Assembly: GCF_024707485.1 (NCBI RefSeq)
Contig: NZ_CP102602.1
Coordinates: 1,798,001-1,862,000 of the forward strand
Source: Thermococcus thermotolerans
GTDB taxonomy: Archaea; Methanobacteriota_B; Thermococci; Thermococcales; Thermococcaceae
Direction of reading: 5' to 3'
Length of the DNA: 64,000 bases
In this document: piece after piece, positions 33,593 through 42,760 of the stretch
Numbering within the stretch: the first letter of the stretch is position 1
Layout: every line of letters begins with the position of its first letter
Made by a program: the position numbers and the translations under genes
The notes under the pieces: generated by a model
Database searches by the model: none
What the model was told of the DNA's origin: nothing
The model's input: the letters and a program-made list of their open reading frames with translations, nothing else

Positions 33593-34980
33593 TGTTAAAG
33601 AACCTTGCCCTTTTCCTCGGAGTTATGCTCCTACTAGCTTTGCCCGTTTCCGCCTCCCAGTTTCCGGATCGGTTACCCTCGATAACGAAGGAGGAAGCCG
33701 AATCCCTCGGTCTGATACTCACCTTCGGCCAGGGTGGGGGAGGCTGGGAGGGTTCAAACTTCGTCAACTTTGTCCAGGACTTCATGTGCGCCAACCACAG
33801 CCAGGATGTTACCAACTACATTCGGGTGGCGGCGACCTACTACACCGATAACGAGGCCGTTGAGCTGTTTAATGGGCTCCTCAAAGACTTGCCGAACTAC
33901 ACGGACTACGAGTACGACATGACAGATGACTACGGGCAGAAAATAGGCGTGGAGTTCTGCCACTACGAGTTCGACTCTGGAAGGAACTATGTCAGCCTGA
34001 AGTCCTTCTGCGGCAAGAGGTACCTCGACGGAACCGGCTTCACGGGGGTGACCCACACCTACGATGTCCTCGCCAACGACCACTACTTGGTGAGTGCTAA
34101 GGTTGAATATCTGGTTGGGGCGAACGCCTGCAACCTTGAGGGCCTTGCCCCGGTTCTGCTCAACCTCTATCTGAGCAGAATCCCCAACAGCACTGTTAGG
34201 GTTCCGGTTAACTCATCGGTGGCCGTTCCTGAAAGCCCGGAGGTTCCCCCCAAGGGGTTGAGTCCAGATGCTGCTAAAAGAATGGCGGAAACCAAAGAGG
34301 GACTCAAAGCTCTTGGCGAAAAGTGGGGAAGCTTTGTGGTCGTTAAGACACCGAGGGGAGACGTTATCAGGGTAATCAACTCAAACCCGGGCTATTCTGG
34401 AGACAGCTCGGCCCTTGGCTGGAAGGCCAAATACTACGGCAACAAGGCCCTCGATACCTTCATCGACCAGGTGGCAAACTACCTCCCCAAACCATTGGGA
34501 CTCTTCAAGGACTACTTCAAGGCCGACAAGGACGTCAACATCTTCTCCGATAGCGAGGCGGTGAAGAAGACTGCCAAAGACCTGCACGTGGACGAGAAGA
34601 GTGCTTCGTTCTACAACGACATGTCGGACATAGAGAACCGCGAGAAGGCTATGTCTCCCTACAAGAACGCCGTTCCATCGAAAATTGAGACGAAGCCGAT
34701 CGAGGTGGTTCTCAACTCGATGGGAGTTGCCATAAAGAAGACCTTAGCTCAGGACTACAGGTGGGAGTTCGAAACCACCGCGAAGATTGCCATCCGCTAC
34801 AAGAAGGCCGGCATGAAGTACCGCGACATCATCAGGAACACGATTGACGAAATGAGGGACACCACCACGGGGATGCACAGGGTCAACATGATGAACAGGA
34901 ACTCCAAGGGCGACTTTAATGACCAAGAGGCAAGGATACGGTTCTACCTCAACAGGCTCTACGAGGAGGGGGTAATATGA
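33589..34980 (+). CDS. Secreted protein of unknown function
   Basis: This 463-aa protein has a clear signal peptide (NLALFLGVMLLLALPVSA). The mature region begins QFPDRLPSITKEEAESLG and contains a Gly-rich GQGGGGWEG loop, several cysteines (residues about 62-180) that could form disulfides, and potential N-glycosylation sites. A C-terminal helical region of about 200 residues (EKSASFYNDMSDIENREKAM...) follows. I find no known enzyme motif. The start is ATG 33589, 5 bases after GGAGG, overlapping the stop of the small membrane gene. The stop overlaps the next start (ATGA at 34977). Confidence 0.82.
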   Translation: MMLKNLALFLGVMLLLALPVSASQFPDRLPSITKEEAESLGLILTFGQGGGGWEGSNFVNFVQDFMCANHSQDVTNYIRVAATYYTDNEAVELFNGLLKDLPNYTDYEYDMTDDYGQKIGVEFCHYEFDSGRNYVSLKSFCGKRYLDGTGFTGVTHTYDVLANDHYLVSAKVEYLVGANACNLEGLAPVLLNLYLSRIPNSTVRVPVNSSVAVPESPEVPPKGLSPDAAKRMAETKEGLKALGEKWGSFVVVKTPRGDVIRVINSNPGYSGDSSALGWKAKYYGNKALDTFIDQVANYLPKPLGLFKDYFKADKDVNIFSDSEAVKKTAKDLHVDEKSASFYNDMSDIENREKAMSPYKNAVPSKIETKPIEVVLNSMGVAIKKTLAQDYRWEFETTAKIAIRYKKAGMKYRDIIRNTIDEMRDTTTGMHRVNMMNRNSKGDFNDQEARIRFYLNRLYEEGVI

Positions 34981-35720
34981 AGGGAAAGCTGCTCCTGATA
35001 TTCCTCCTAATCGCGGGTGCCTACCTGTACCTCAACTGGGACTTTCAGATTCCAGACGACCTGAGTCCCGAGCGGGTTATAGACACGGTCAAAAACCTGA
35101 CGAACAATATTGGTGAGACATCCACCGCCGCAGAAACTCCTTTCTCCAACGGGACGGAAACCTCGGGCACCGATTTAGCCGGGAACGTCACCGTTATAAA
35201 CTCCGGTAACTGGACGGTTATACACTTCGAGACGAGCATCATCGACGGGAGCCTTCCCGGCGCCCTCTACACCTTCGCTGAGAAATGGGTAAAAAACGGT
35301 TCCGAGAACATCAGGGTCGAGGCCTATTTCGGGGACGAGCCGGTAATCGCGCTGACGGTCAAAAACGGTGACCTCGACAATGCTACCTTCGAGGACATTA
35401 GAAGGCCGGAGTTCATGATTGAAAACGACCTGAGCCTCTTCGATGTCCTCGTGCACAACGTGACGGTCACGAACGATACCGCCAGTGTTTCCCTCGAGTA
35501 TCTGGCTGGGGAGGACTCCTTCTGGAGGGACTACGCCAGGATGAGCCTCGCCATACTGGAGGACGCCCCCTGGGTCGAGAGGGTGGAGATAGTCTACCTC
35601 GGTGAGAGGAACGTCAGCTTTTCCGTTTCCAGCAGCGCTCTCCTGAAGGCCCTCTTTGGAGAGCTTTCTCCTGAGGAGTTCGCGAACGCGATAAGCGTCG
35701 CTGAAATCCGAAAACCGTGA
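34977..35720 (+). CDS. Exported protein with N-terminal anchor
   Basis: This 247-aa protein has an N-terminal hydrophobic helix (LLLIFLLIAGAYLYL) that acts as signal or anchor. A Thr/Ser/Asn-rich stretch with many Asn-X-Thr/Ser glycosylation sites follows (about residues 45-85), then a beta-rich domain (VIHFETSIIDGSLPG...). I do not recognise a family. Its ATG overlaps the preceding stop. It is followed within 11 bases by the CGP-CTERM protein. The glycosylation-rich region suggests a surface-exposed accessory subunit. Confidence 0.8.
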   Translation: MKGKLLLIFLLIAGAYLYLNWDFQIPDDLSPERVIDTVKNLTNNIGETSTAAETPFSNGTETSGTDLAGNVTVINSGNWTVIHFETSIIDGSLPGALYTFAEKWVKNGSENIRVEAYFGDEPVIALTVKNGDLDNATFEDIRRPEFMIENDLSLFDVLVHNVTVTNDTASVSLEYLAGEDSFWRDYARMSLAILEDAPWVERVEIVYLGERNVSFSVSSSALLKALFGELSPEEFANAISVAEIRKP

Positions 35721-35730
35721 GGTGATGGGG

Positions 35731-37428
35731 ATGAAAAAATTCGGCATCTTCGTCGTGTTTTTCATTCTTATGGGCTTTTTATTGCCCCTTGCAAGCCCCT
35801 CTACCGCGTGGGAGGTAATATACAGTGTCCAGCGTGATAAAACGATGTTTGAAAGCTCATACAACCCTCTGTCTTTCGTCCCTGGAAACGATGGGGACTA
35901 CTATCTTTTGGGGAGCCACGGGGCCGGACTGGCGGTTTTGGTACACATCTCCCCTATGGGGGAAGCGCTCTGGATGAAGAATTTCAGCTTAAGCCCAAAA
36001 CTCCCCCTCAATCTTCCCTACGGGCAGTATCAGGGTGTATCTGATATCGCCGTCGGAAAGGACGGCATATACGTGGTTCTGATGACAAACGGCGTCGTTA
36101 ACGTAACCTATCCAGACGGCTGGCTCAGAGGAGACCCTCTCTTTACCCTGGTCAAGTTCGACTTCTCGGGAAACCCGGTCTGGGCAAGGGCATTCAAGAA
36201 CTCAAAAGGTGGCTATTCGGGCATCAGGGTTCAGCCTACAGGTGATGGGGTCATAGTGGTCGCTCCAATCTACGCGCACATGCATCATAAAAACCCAGAC
36301 GACCCATATGACTCAGATTACATAGCCCCTCGCCTTGACGTGGGGGCGGTAAAGTTCGACCCCTCCGGAAACCTGGAGTGGATTCACATCTACGGCAGGG
36401 AGGGCATCCACGAGCACGTTATGGTCGTGGGCTTCGACGGGAACGATGTTGTCATAGCCTTCTCCTCGCCCAGTGGCATTCCAGACTTCGGTGTTATGGC
36501 CATAGACCCCAAAACTGGAAAGCCGAAATGGGTCAGGGAGTACAGACAGGCGGTAGATGGCGGTGAGCTATGGAAAATGGGGCGCTTCAATAGCCTCTCC
36601 GGTGGAAGGCCGATGCTCTACAGCGTCCCGGACGGGTGGCTCTACACCAACGGCCTCCCTGGGAAGTACGATGGGGGCGCTTCGATATGGATGAAGCTCG
36701 ACAAGAAGGGCAACGTCCTCTGGAGCGGCTTCTGGAACACGAGCCTCCCCAATGGAGAATCTCCAGCTGGCTTTACACTCGCTGACGACGGAAATTACAT
36801 CTTCTTTGACCCGCTCGTCAAGACATCTCCCTCGGGCGACATTTTGGAGGCCTACTACGACGTCCAGCCTCACAGTCGCTACATAACGCGCGCTGGGAAC
36901 GGCTTTGCCATCTTCCTTTCCCCTGATAGACTCCTTAAGCTTGGCCCGAACATGGAATTCGCCGGCTGTGACGTCCATCATGTCGAGCAGGGTAGTGAGC
37001 TGGTCGCGTGGGTTCCCAACTTCGTGGAGCTTGGAAAGGATGACGTAAAGTTCGTGAAGGTGCCTTTCTACTCTGAGACCAGCTCTGAAGGAACGTTTGA
37101 GTTCGACGACCTCCCGATGTGGGAATGGTACAAGATCGCCCAGGTGGAGGTATGGGTTCACGATCATCCGGGCGAGTATTTCCACGTTAAAGAAGTCTGT
37201 AACCAGACGGATTCGTCTGTTGGGAGCGAAACTGATGATTCGGGTAGCCCCACCACCTCCAGCCCATCTGCTACCACATCAGGGGGTTCCGGCTTCACAA
37301 CCCAAAGTCCATCCGGTGGTTCCGGTGGGGAAACTGGCACTGACGGGGGAAGTTCAGTGGAGGTTACCTGCGGGCCGGGTATAATGGCCCTGCTCGCGCT
37401 GTTGGTGATCATAATAACGAGGAGGTGA
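35731..37428 (+). CDS. Secreted propeller-like protein with CGP-CTERM sorting tail
   Basis: This 565-aa protein has a signal peptide (FGIFVVFFILMGFLLPLASPSTA). Repeated beta-strand segments with GxxxWxxxF/FDPSGNxxW-type motifs (FDFSGNPVWARAF, FDPSGNLEWIHIY, LDKKGNVLWSGFW) indicate a beta-propeller of the PQQ/WD-like kind. A Ser/Thr/Gly linker (about 480-540) leads to CGPGIMALLALLVIIITRR. This tripartite end (CGPG, hydrophobic helix, basic residues) is the CGP-CTERM sorting signal known only in Thermococcales, where a lipid-like modification and surface anchoring are presumed. ATG 35731 has GGTGAT upstream. Function is unknown. Confidence 0.85.
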   Translation: MKKFGIFVVFFILMGFLLPLASPSTAWEVIYSVQRDKTMFESSYNPLSFVPGNDGDYYLLGSHGAGLAVLVHISPMGEALWMKNFSLSPKLPLNLPYGQYQGVSDIAVGKDGIYVVLMTNGVVNVTYPDGWLRGDPLFTLVKFDFSGNPVWARAFKNSKGGYSGIRVQPTGDGVIVVAPIYAHMHHKNPDDPYDSDYIAPRLDVGAVKFDPSGNLEWIHIYGREGIHEHVMVVGFDGNDVVIAFSSPSGIPDFGVMAIDPKTGKPKWVREYRQAVDGGELWKMGRFNSLSGGRPMLYSVPDGWLYTNGLPGKYDGGASIWMKLDKKGNVLWSGFWNTSLPNGESPAGFTLADDGNYIFFDPLVKTSPSGDILEAYYDVQPHSRYITRAGNGFAIFLSPDRLLKLGPNMEFAGCDVHHVEQGSELVAWVPNFVELGKDDVKFVKVPFYSETSSEGTFEFDDLPMWEWYKIAQVEVWVHDHPGEYFHVKEVCNQTDSSVGSETDDSGSPTTSSPSATTSGGSGFTTQSPSGGSGGETGTDGGSSVEVTCGPGIMALLALLVIIITRR

Positions 37429-37432
37429 TGAT

Positions 37433-37816
37433 ATGGGACTGATCAAAAAGCTGATCGTTGGCTTCTTCCTGCTTGTGGTCCTGGGTATGGTCGCTGTCTT
37501 CGGCGTCCAGTACTACTACGATACAGCCTACGAAAAGGTTCCGGTCGAGGTTAAGACTGAAACGGTGAGCGGGGATGTCTTCTACCTCAGCCACGTCATT
37601 GAGCCTGGCAAGTACTACATAAACGCGAGCAGCGAGGGCACCGTCGAGAAGATAACGATTCTCGACGAGAACGGGGACGTTCTAACGGAGTCGGAAACAG
37701 GCAGTTTGATCTACGGCTCAAGCAAGCCCTTCCAGGTCAGGGTGGACTATAAGGCCCCGCTAAACGTCGATTCCTACAAGGTCAGCGTTGGGATATACCG
37801 GCTGGAAAAGAAGTGA
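37433..37816 (+). CDS. Small membrane-anchored beta-rich protein
   Basis: This 127-aa protein has an N-terminal helix (LIVGFFLLVVLGMVAVFGV) and an extracytoplasmic beta-rich domain (VPVEVKTETVSGDVFYLSHVIEPGKYYINASS...VSVGIYRLEKK). That domain resembles a small carbohydrate-binding or pilus-subunit-like sandwich, but no family can be claimed. The start has GGAGGTGAT immediately before it and lies 5 bases after the CGP-CTERM gene, so it belongs to the same transcript. Confidence 0.78.
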   Translation: MGLIKKLIVGFFLLVVLGMVAVFGVQYYYDTAYEKVPVEVKTETVSGDVFYLSHVIEPGKYYINASSEGTVEKITILDENGDVLTESETGSLIYGSSKPFQVRVDYKAPLNVDSYKVSVGIYRLEKK

Positions 37817-37853
37817 GACTTTTGTTTTCCATACAAAAACTGGAGGAATGAGA

Positions 37854-38564
37854 ATGAGGAAACCCGTCTTTGCCCTGCTGGCGGTGGTCCTTCTGGTCAT
37901 CGCCGCTGGCTGTGAAAATCCGGAGGCGAATGTGAGGACTGAGAAGACCCTCACGATAAACGATGTAACGGTGCACTACTCCGGCGACGTATCGCTCTCG
38001 CAGGCCAAGGCGCTCATTGACTTCGTTGGAGAGACCTTTCAGATAACCGGGGAGACGGACGTCTATCTGAGCAGGAGCGGTGACGCTTACACCGTCGAGG
38101 TGACCACACCTTACACAAGTCCGGACCAGATAGACGATGCCACGAAGTTCTACGTGGAGATGATGGCCTCGAAGATGTCGCAGGACGTGTTCGGGGGCGC
38201 TAAATCGATCCTGAAGCTCGTAACGGACGAGAGGAACGAGCTCTTCTCCGCGGAGAGCAGGTACTCGTACGTGAACTCCGGCACCATATACGTGTGGTAC
38301 GCTGACGCTGGTGAGGATAAGGCGAAGGCCGTCCTTGACTACGCCGTCTCGCTCGTCGGCGAGGGGCCGTGGGACATAATTCTCGAAGGGAGCAATCCCT
38401 ACGACGTGAAGGCTGTGAGCTCCTTTGAGAGCAGGGACGAGATAGGCGACGCCGAAAACGCGTATAAGCAGATGGCATCCGACCTGTCCCAGAAACTTGG
38501 CGGGGACGTGGTTATCCACGTACTGAACCCCGAGGGGAAGGAGATAGCGGTCTTCAGCAGCTGA
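37854..38564 (+). CDS. Lipoprotein with internally duplicated domain
   Basis: This 236-aa protein starts MRKPVFALLAVVLLVIAAGCENPEA. The LVIAAGC lipobox indicates a lipid-anchored surface protein. Two repeats of about 95 residues are visible: one around NDVTVHYSGDVSLSQAKALIDFVG and one around GTIYVWYADAGEDKAKAVLDYAVS. Both continue into conserved EI-DA-xxY-MAS-xSQ patterns. No enzyme motif is present. The start is ATG 37854, with GGAGG 7 bases upstream, rather than ATG 37848. It closes the surface-protein cluster. Confidence 0.8.
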   Translation: MRKPVFALLAVVLLVIAAGCENPEANVRTEKTLTINDVTVHYSGDVSLSQAKALIDFVGETFQITGETDVYLSRSGDAYTVEVTTPYTSPDQIDDATKFYVEMMASKMSQDVFGGAKSILKLVTDERNELFSAESRYSYVNSGTIYVWYADAGEDKAKAVLDYAVSLVGEGPWDIILEGSNPYDVKAVSSFESRDEIGDAENAYKQMASDLSQKLGGDVVIHVLNPEGKEIAVFSS

Positions 38565-38673
38565 AGGCTTGGAACCTTTTCCCTCCCTCGTTAATTTTTC
38601 CATTCCTTTGATGTGAGAAAACGTTATATTTTCCGTCTCCCAACGCGTACCATAATTCTCACGGGTGAGATTC

Positions 38674-40023
38674 ATGGGAAGGTACTTCGGAACCAGCGGG
38701 ATTCGAGAGGTCGTCAACGAAAGACTCACCCCCGAGCTTGCCCTCAACATTGGCAGGGCCCTGGGGACTTACCTCGGCGGAGGAACGGTCGTCGTCGGCA
38801 TGGACACGAGGACGAGCGGTGAGATGCTGAAAAGGGCTTTAATAAGCGGGCTTCTTTCGGCGGGAATAGATGTTATAGACATCGGCCTCGCGCCCACGCC
38901 CCTGACGGGCTTCGCCATCAAGCTCTACGGGGCAGAGGCAGGTGTTACAATAACGGCCAGCCACAACCCGCCGGAGTACAACGGCATAAAGGTGTGGCAG
39001 GCCAACGGAATGGCCTACACCCCCGAAATGGAGAACGAGCTTGAGGGAATCCTCGAATCCGGGAACTTCAAAAAGGCCCCCTGGAACGAGATTGGAAGCC
39101 TCAGGAAGGCCGACCCGAGAGGGGAGTACATAGAGGCCGCCCTTGAGATGGTTCACCTGGACGATTCATATACCGTCGTCCTCGACACAGGAAACGGTGC
39201 TGGCTCCCTCCTGAGTCCCTACCTGCAGAGAGAGCTTAGCAACAGGGTTATCTCGCTCAACTCCCACCCGAGCGGGTTCTTTGTGAGGGAGCTTGAGCCG
39301 AACGCGGAGAGCCTCTCAGCCCTTGCAAAGACTGTGAGGGCCATGAAGGCCGACGTCGGCATAGCGCACGACGGCGATGCCGACAGGATTGGCGTCGTTG
39401 ATGACGAGGGCAACTTTGTGGAATACGAGGTCATGCTCTCGCTTATAGCCGGCTACATGCTAAGGAAGTTCGGGAAGGGGAGGATAGTTACGACAGTTGA
39501 TGCTGGCTTCGCCCTCGACGACTACGTGAGGCCCCTGGGCGGGGTGGTCATAAGAACGCGCGTTGGGGACGTTGCCGTCGCTGATGAATTAGCCAGGCAC
39601 GGAGGGGTATTCGGCGGTGAGCCGAGCGGGACGTGGATAATGCCGGAGTGGAACCTCACCCCAGACGGCATCTTCGCCGGGGCTCTGGTTCTTGAGATGA
39701 TTGACAGGTTAGGCCCGCTGAGTGAACTCGCCAAAGAAGTCCCGCGCTACGTGACCCTTCGCGCCAAGATACCCTGCCCCAACGAGAAGAAGGCCAGAGC
39801 GATGGAGATCATAGCGAGAGAAGCGCTCCAGAGCTTCGACTACGAAAGGCTCATAGACATAGACGGGGTCAGGATTGAAAACTCCGACTGGTGGATCCTC
39901 TTCCGTCCAAGCGGGACGGAGCCGATAATGCGCATAACTCTGGAGGCCCACACCGAAGAGAAGGCCAGAGCTTTGATGGAGAAGGCGGAGAGGCTGGTGA
40001 GGGGGGCGATTGAGAGGGCATGA
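38674..40023 (+). CDS. Phosphohexomutase (phosphoglucosamine mutase/phosphomannomutase)
   Basis: This 449-aa alpha-D-phosphohexomutase starts [21 protein letters not shown]. It shows the phosphoserine loop [13 protein letters not shown], the metal-binding loop DGDADRIG, the sugar-selectivity loop GGEPSG and the C-terminal phosphate loop [10 protein letters not shown]. It therefore shifts phosphate between C1 and C6 of mannose, glucose or glucosamine phosphates, probably for surface glycans. ATG 38674 has GGTGAG upstream. The product is close to archaeal GlmM. Which hexose it prefers is not decided by sequence. Confidence 0.92.
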   Translation: MGRYFGTSGIREVVNERLTPELALNIGRALGTYLGGGTVVVGMDTRTSGEMLKRALISGLLSAGIDVIDIGLAPTPLTGFAIKLYGAEAGVTITASHNPPEYNGIKVWQANGMAYTPEMENELEGILESGNFKKAPWNEIGSLRKADPRGEYIEAALEMVHLDDSYTVVLDTGNGAGSLLSPYLQRELSNRVISLNSHPSGFFVRELEPNAESLSALAKTVRAMKADVGIAHDGDADRIGVVDDEGNFVEYEVMLSLIAGYMLRKFGKGRIVTTVDAGFALDDYVRPLGGVVIRTRVGDVAVADELARHGGVFGGEPSGTWIMPEWNLTPDGIFAGALVLEMIDRLGPLSELAKEVPRYVTLRAKIPCPNEKKARAMEIIAREALQSFDYERLIDIDGVRIENSDWWILFRPSGTEPIMRITLEAHTEEKARALMEKAERLVRGAIERA

Positions 40024-40049
40024 TGGCTTCAAATTCCTGGTTCTCCGTG

Positions 40050-40628
40050 TTATTCCTGATTTAGGACATTCCTCAGCTCCTCGATGCTCCCCTCCACCTC
40101 ATCCTTATCGAACTCGATGTAGGTTCCCTCCGGGAAGCGCGCCATGAGTATCTCGAAGAGTATCCCGGGCAGGTTCACCAGCCGGAAGTTTTGTTCCTCG
40201 ACTATCTCCTTCGAGCGGCCCAGTCGCTCCTCCTTGCTCAGGTAGAAGAACTCCTGCATCGCTCTGTAAGGATAGTTATCCGGGTTGCTTGAGCTCGTGT
40301 GGAAGACTCCGCAGGTCGGGGAGCCCTTGACCCCAACGAAAACGATCTTCTCGGGCTTTTCCTCGGTCAGGACCCTTCCTATGAAGTCGGCTATCACCTT
40401 CGCCCTTTCGTGCATGCCCAGCCTCTCGTAAACTTCCCTGCTCGCCGGTGCCCGCGGCCAGCCGATGAGCTCGTATTCGGGGCAGGGATAAGCCAGAACC
40501 TGCCAGTTTTCATCGAGCTCTCCAATCAGCTCCCTCAAAAGTTTTGCAGTCTCGTACTCCTTCTCCTTAGCTCCCCGGTAGACGTAGAATGGACTCAGCA
40601 GACAGGGTGCGATGATGAGGAGGTTCAT
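40050..40628 (-). CDS. DUF523-like protein with conserved cysteines
   Basis: This 192-aa protein resembles DUF523 / 2-thiouracil desulfurase-type proteins. The conserved cysteine spots are APCLL near residue 9, PCPE near 48 and GSPTCG in the middle. In DUF523 these cysteines bind an iron-sulfur cluster. The C-terminal half is helical. ATG 40628 has GGTGAG upstream. It overlaps nothing and starts just after the stop of the PIN gene (40630), so it may be the last gene of the antitoxin-PIN-DUF523 transcript. The function is unproven. Confidence 0.7.
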   Translation of the reverse strand: MNLLIIAPCLLSPFYVYRGAKEKEYETAKLLRELIGELDENWQVLAYPCPEYELIGWPRAPASREVYERLGMHERAKVIADFIGRVLTEEKPEKIVFVGVKGSPTCGVFHTSSSNPDNYPYRAMQEFFYLSKEERLGRSKEIVEEQNFRLVNLPGILFEILMARFPEGTYIEFDKDEVEGSIEELRNVLNQE

Positions 40629-40629
40629 C

Positions 40630-41061
40630 TTACTCACCCAGCACTATTTTTGCGAGGTCGTTGGGCGTGAGTGTTTGGACTTCACTCCCTTTTAGTCCTT
40701 CCCTGAGCTTTTTGTCCCCCGTTGCGAGAGGGACGTTAAAAGACAAAGCAAGCGCCACGTACGGAACGTCTTTCGGGTCGGGTGTTATTTCAATCGCCCT
40801 CTGAAGGAAAGGTTTAATCTCCTCCTCTGGAACCGTCAAAGTCTGGCTCTTGATGATTTCAAACATCTCTGAAAGTTCACTCTCGCTCAGTTTTGTTGAG
40901 AGTAAAATCTTTCTCCACTTGCCCCCGATTTCCTCCCAGAAGAATTCGGGGACGAGAAAAGTAGCCCTCTTAACAACGTAGTTCCAGGCGAAAATTAAGT
41001 GAACCCTACCCCTGCTGTGGAGCGCTGAGAAAACAAGGTTGAAATCAAGTGCGATTTCCAT
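40630..41061 (-). CDS. PIN-domain protein, probable VapC-type toxin
   Basis: This 143-aa PIN-domain protein starts MEIALDFNLVFSALHSRG. Acidic catalytic positions are recognisable: D6 (ALDFN), the TPDPKDVPYVALAL motif with central Asp residues (about 94-98), and TGDKKL near 115. This resembles the COG1848/2402-type PIN proteins of archaea. It begins one base after the stop of a short upstream gene (41062), the expected antitoxin. The catalytic residues look intact, so it is probably active. Confidence 0.8.
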   Translation of the reverse strand: MEIALDFNLVFSALHSRGRVHLIFAWNYVVKRATFLVPEFFWEEIGGKWRKILLSTKLSESELSEMFEIIKSQTLTVPEEEIKPFLQRAIEITPDPKDVPYVALALSFNVPLATGDKKLREGLKGSEVQTLTPNDLAKIVLGE

Positions 41062-41286
41062 CTAAATAACCCCGTATCTCTTTGCGAGGTCTCGCTTGAG
41101 ATCTTCTGCAAGATTTTCAGCCTCTTCCTCGGTCAGTTCGCTTTTGTCGGCCAGTTTGATAAATCTGCTGGCCTTCTGGATTCTCCCCTCTATCTCCTTG
41201 ATTGTCTCAAGCTCTATTCTTTTTCTCAGCGCGGGGGTGAGGTATCTCTCAATCTCGTCGGGAATCTTTACAACTATCTCTCCCAT
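41062..41286 (-). CDS. Small antitoxin-like protein
   Basis: This 74-aa protein starts MGEIVVKIPDEIERYLTP. A short strand (IVVKIPDEI) precedes two long charged helices ending LAEDLKRDLAKRYGVI. The strand-plus-helix layout and position next to a PIN gene point to an antitoxin, although it does not match the AbrB antitoxin at 1761 closely. ATG 41286 has GGTGG upstream and is chosen over an earlier ATG at 41313. Confidence 0.65.
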   Translation of the reverse strand: MGEIVVKIPDEIERYLTPALRKRIELETIKEIEGRIQKASRFIKLADKSELTEEEAENLAEDLKRDLAKRYGVI

Positions 41287-41319
41287 CTTCCCACCGTTCA
41301 TGAATTGTTCCAATTCCCT

Positions 41320-41898
41320 TTAAACCTTCCCCGCGATGTGTTCAATAATCCCCTTCACCCTCTCCCTCAGCTCCTCCAGGGTTCCCTCGTTGACTATGAT
41401 GTAGTCCGCTAACCCCTTCAGCTCGCTCGTGTGATACAGCCGCTCCTCGGCGTCGTCCATCGCCTTGAAGTCCTCGAATCTCTTGATGCCCTTGTCCTTG
41501 CTCGCCTTTCTCTTTATAAGGCGCTCGAACCTTACCTCCGGGCTTGCCTCGACGTAGATGACCTTTCCGCCGAGTCTCTTCACAGCTTTTATCTCCCCCT
41601 CCGAGCGGACGCCGTCTATGACGATGTTCTTGCAGTGCCTCATCTTGTCGACGGCGAGCCTTATGAGTATGTCCTCGCCGTAGGTCTCCTTGAGGTACTT
41701 CCCGAACTCTATGAGCCTGTCCCGAGTCGGTTCGGCCTTCTCCGGCAGCTCTGGAATCCACGAGTAGTCCGAGACGTTGTGGGTCAGCAAATCAATCAGC
41801 GGGTCGCTGCAGGAAACCCTGCAGAAGCCTTTCTCCTCGAAGAACTTTGCAACCGTTGTCTTTCCAGCGGCTATCTTTCCAACGACACCGACTATCAT
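41320..41898 (-). CDS. UPF0200 family P-loop nucleotide kinase
   Basis: This 192-aa protein has the P-loop GKIAAGKTTVAKFFEEKG and the alternating strands of the dephospho-CoA kinase / nucleoside monophosphate kinase fold. A DGVRSEGEI motif and VIYVEASPEVRFERLIKRK (lid region) are also present. Archaeal UPF0200 members have no proven substrate, and an adenylate-kinase-like or dephospho-CoA-kinase-like role is suspected. ATG 41898 overlaps the stop of the upstream gene (ATGA). It is transcribed with that gene, which encodes a protein of unknown function. Confidence 0.85.
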   Translation of the reverse strand: MIVGVVGKIAAGKTTVAKFFEEKGFCRVSCSDPLIDLLTHNVSDYSWIPELPEKAEPTRDRLIEFGKYLKETYGEDILIRLAVDKMRHCKNIVIDGVRSEGEIKAVKRLGGKVIYVEASPEVRFERLIKRKASKDKGIKRFEDFKAMDDAEERLYHTSELKGLADYIIVNEGTLEELRERVKGIIEHIAGKV

Positions 41899-42695
41899 CT
41901 CTTCCACATCCTCCAGATTAGATTCGCCCCGTCAGTCGATTCCATAAGCCCCTCGTAGGTCAGGGAAGTTACGAACCTGATCAACGCCGTTTTGTCATAA
42001 ACGGTCGGCATGTCAAAGCCGAACAGGTACTTCAGCTCGAAGAAGCCTATGTGAAGTAGCCGGAATGGGTTGAGGAGATAAACCCCTCTTTCGAGCCTTA
42101 GGCCGAAGGGAAAGTCCGCCAGGATGAGCTTTGCCCCGCGCTCCTCCGCAATCCCGATAAGTTTCCCCTCGTTAGGGAAGAACAGTTCCTCCGGTTCGGC
42201 CTCTATCGGCTCATACTTCAGCCTTGGGAACGCGTACCTGATTCCAACGGCATCGTGGGGAAGTTTCAGCCTCTCGGCAAAGCCCAGCAGGGCTTTCGCG
42301 TTGAAGCTCATGAAGACGAGCGTTTTGATGTCACCTTTAACTTCCGGCCATTTCCTCGGTGGGAACCTCTTCTCCACCTCGATTATCGGGAGGAGGAACT
42401 CAAGCTCCGTCCCCTTAACAAGCCTTTCGGCTTCCTCTAATTTCTTCCTTTTTATCTCCAGATCGAGGTTTGAGTAGACGGTGACCTGTCTGACTCCAAG
42501 CCTCTCGCGGAGCTTCCCGATGACGAAGCTGTTGCCTATGACGACGCTCTTGTCGGTTCTGTCGTGGGCGATTATGAAGAGCTTGTCTTCCCCCTCGTCG
42601 TAGCGAACCTCGTCTATCCTGAACGGGCTGTCGGGAAAGCCGTTCTCACGCCTTATCTCCCTGACAAGCTCTGATATTCTCTCGACCGTAAACAT
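41895..42695 (-). CDS. Uncharacterised archaeal protein
   Basis: This 266-aa cytoplasmic protein without recognised domain starts MFTVERISELVREIRREN. It alternates strands and helices, with segments such as FIIAHDRTDKSVVIGNSFVIGKL, SNLDLEIKRKKLEEAERLVK and GVYLLNPFRLLHIGFFELKYLFG. No catalytic motif, cofactor loop or membrane helix stands out. ATG 42695 is preceded by GGGAGGG. It overlaps the UPF0200 gene start by 4 bases, so the two products may act in one process. The first half could be nucleotide-binding, but I cannot support that. Confidence 0.72.
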   Translation of the reverse strand: MFTVERISELVREIRRENGFPDSPFRIDEVRYDEGEDKLFIIAHDRTDKSVVIGNSFVIGKLRERLGVRQVTVYSNLDLEIKRKKLEEAERLVKGTELEFLLPIIEVEKRFPPRKWPEVKGDIKTLVFMSFNAKALLGFAERLKLPHDAVGIRYAFPRLKYEPIEAEPEELFFPNEGKLIGIAEERGAKLILADFPFGLRLERGVYLLNPFRLLHIGFFELKYLFGFDMPTVYDKTALIRFVTSLTYEGLMESTDGANLIWRMWKR

Positions 42696-42760
42696 AGTCC
42701 CTCCCAAGGTATCTCCAGGGCTCTGCTTTTAAGGGTTCTTTTTGAATTCCTGGGCGAATA

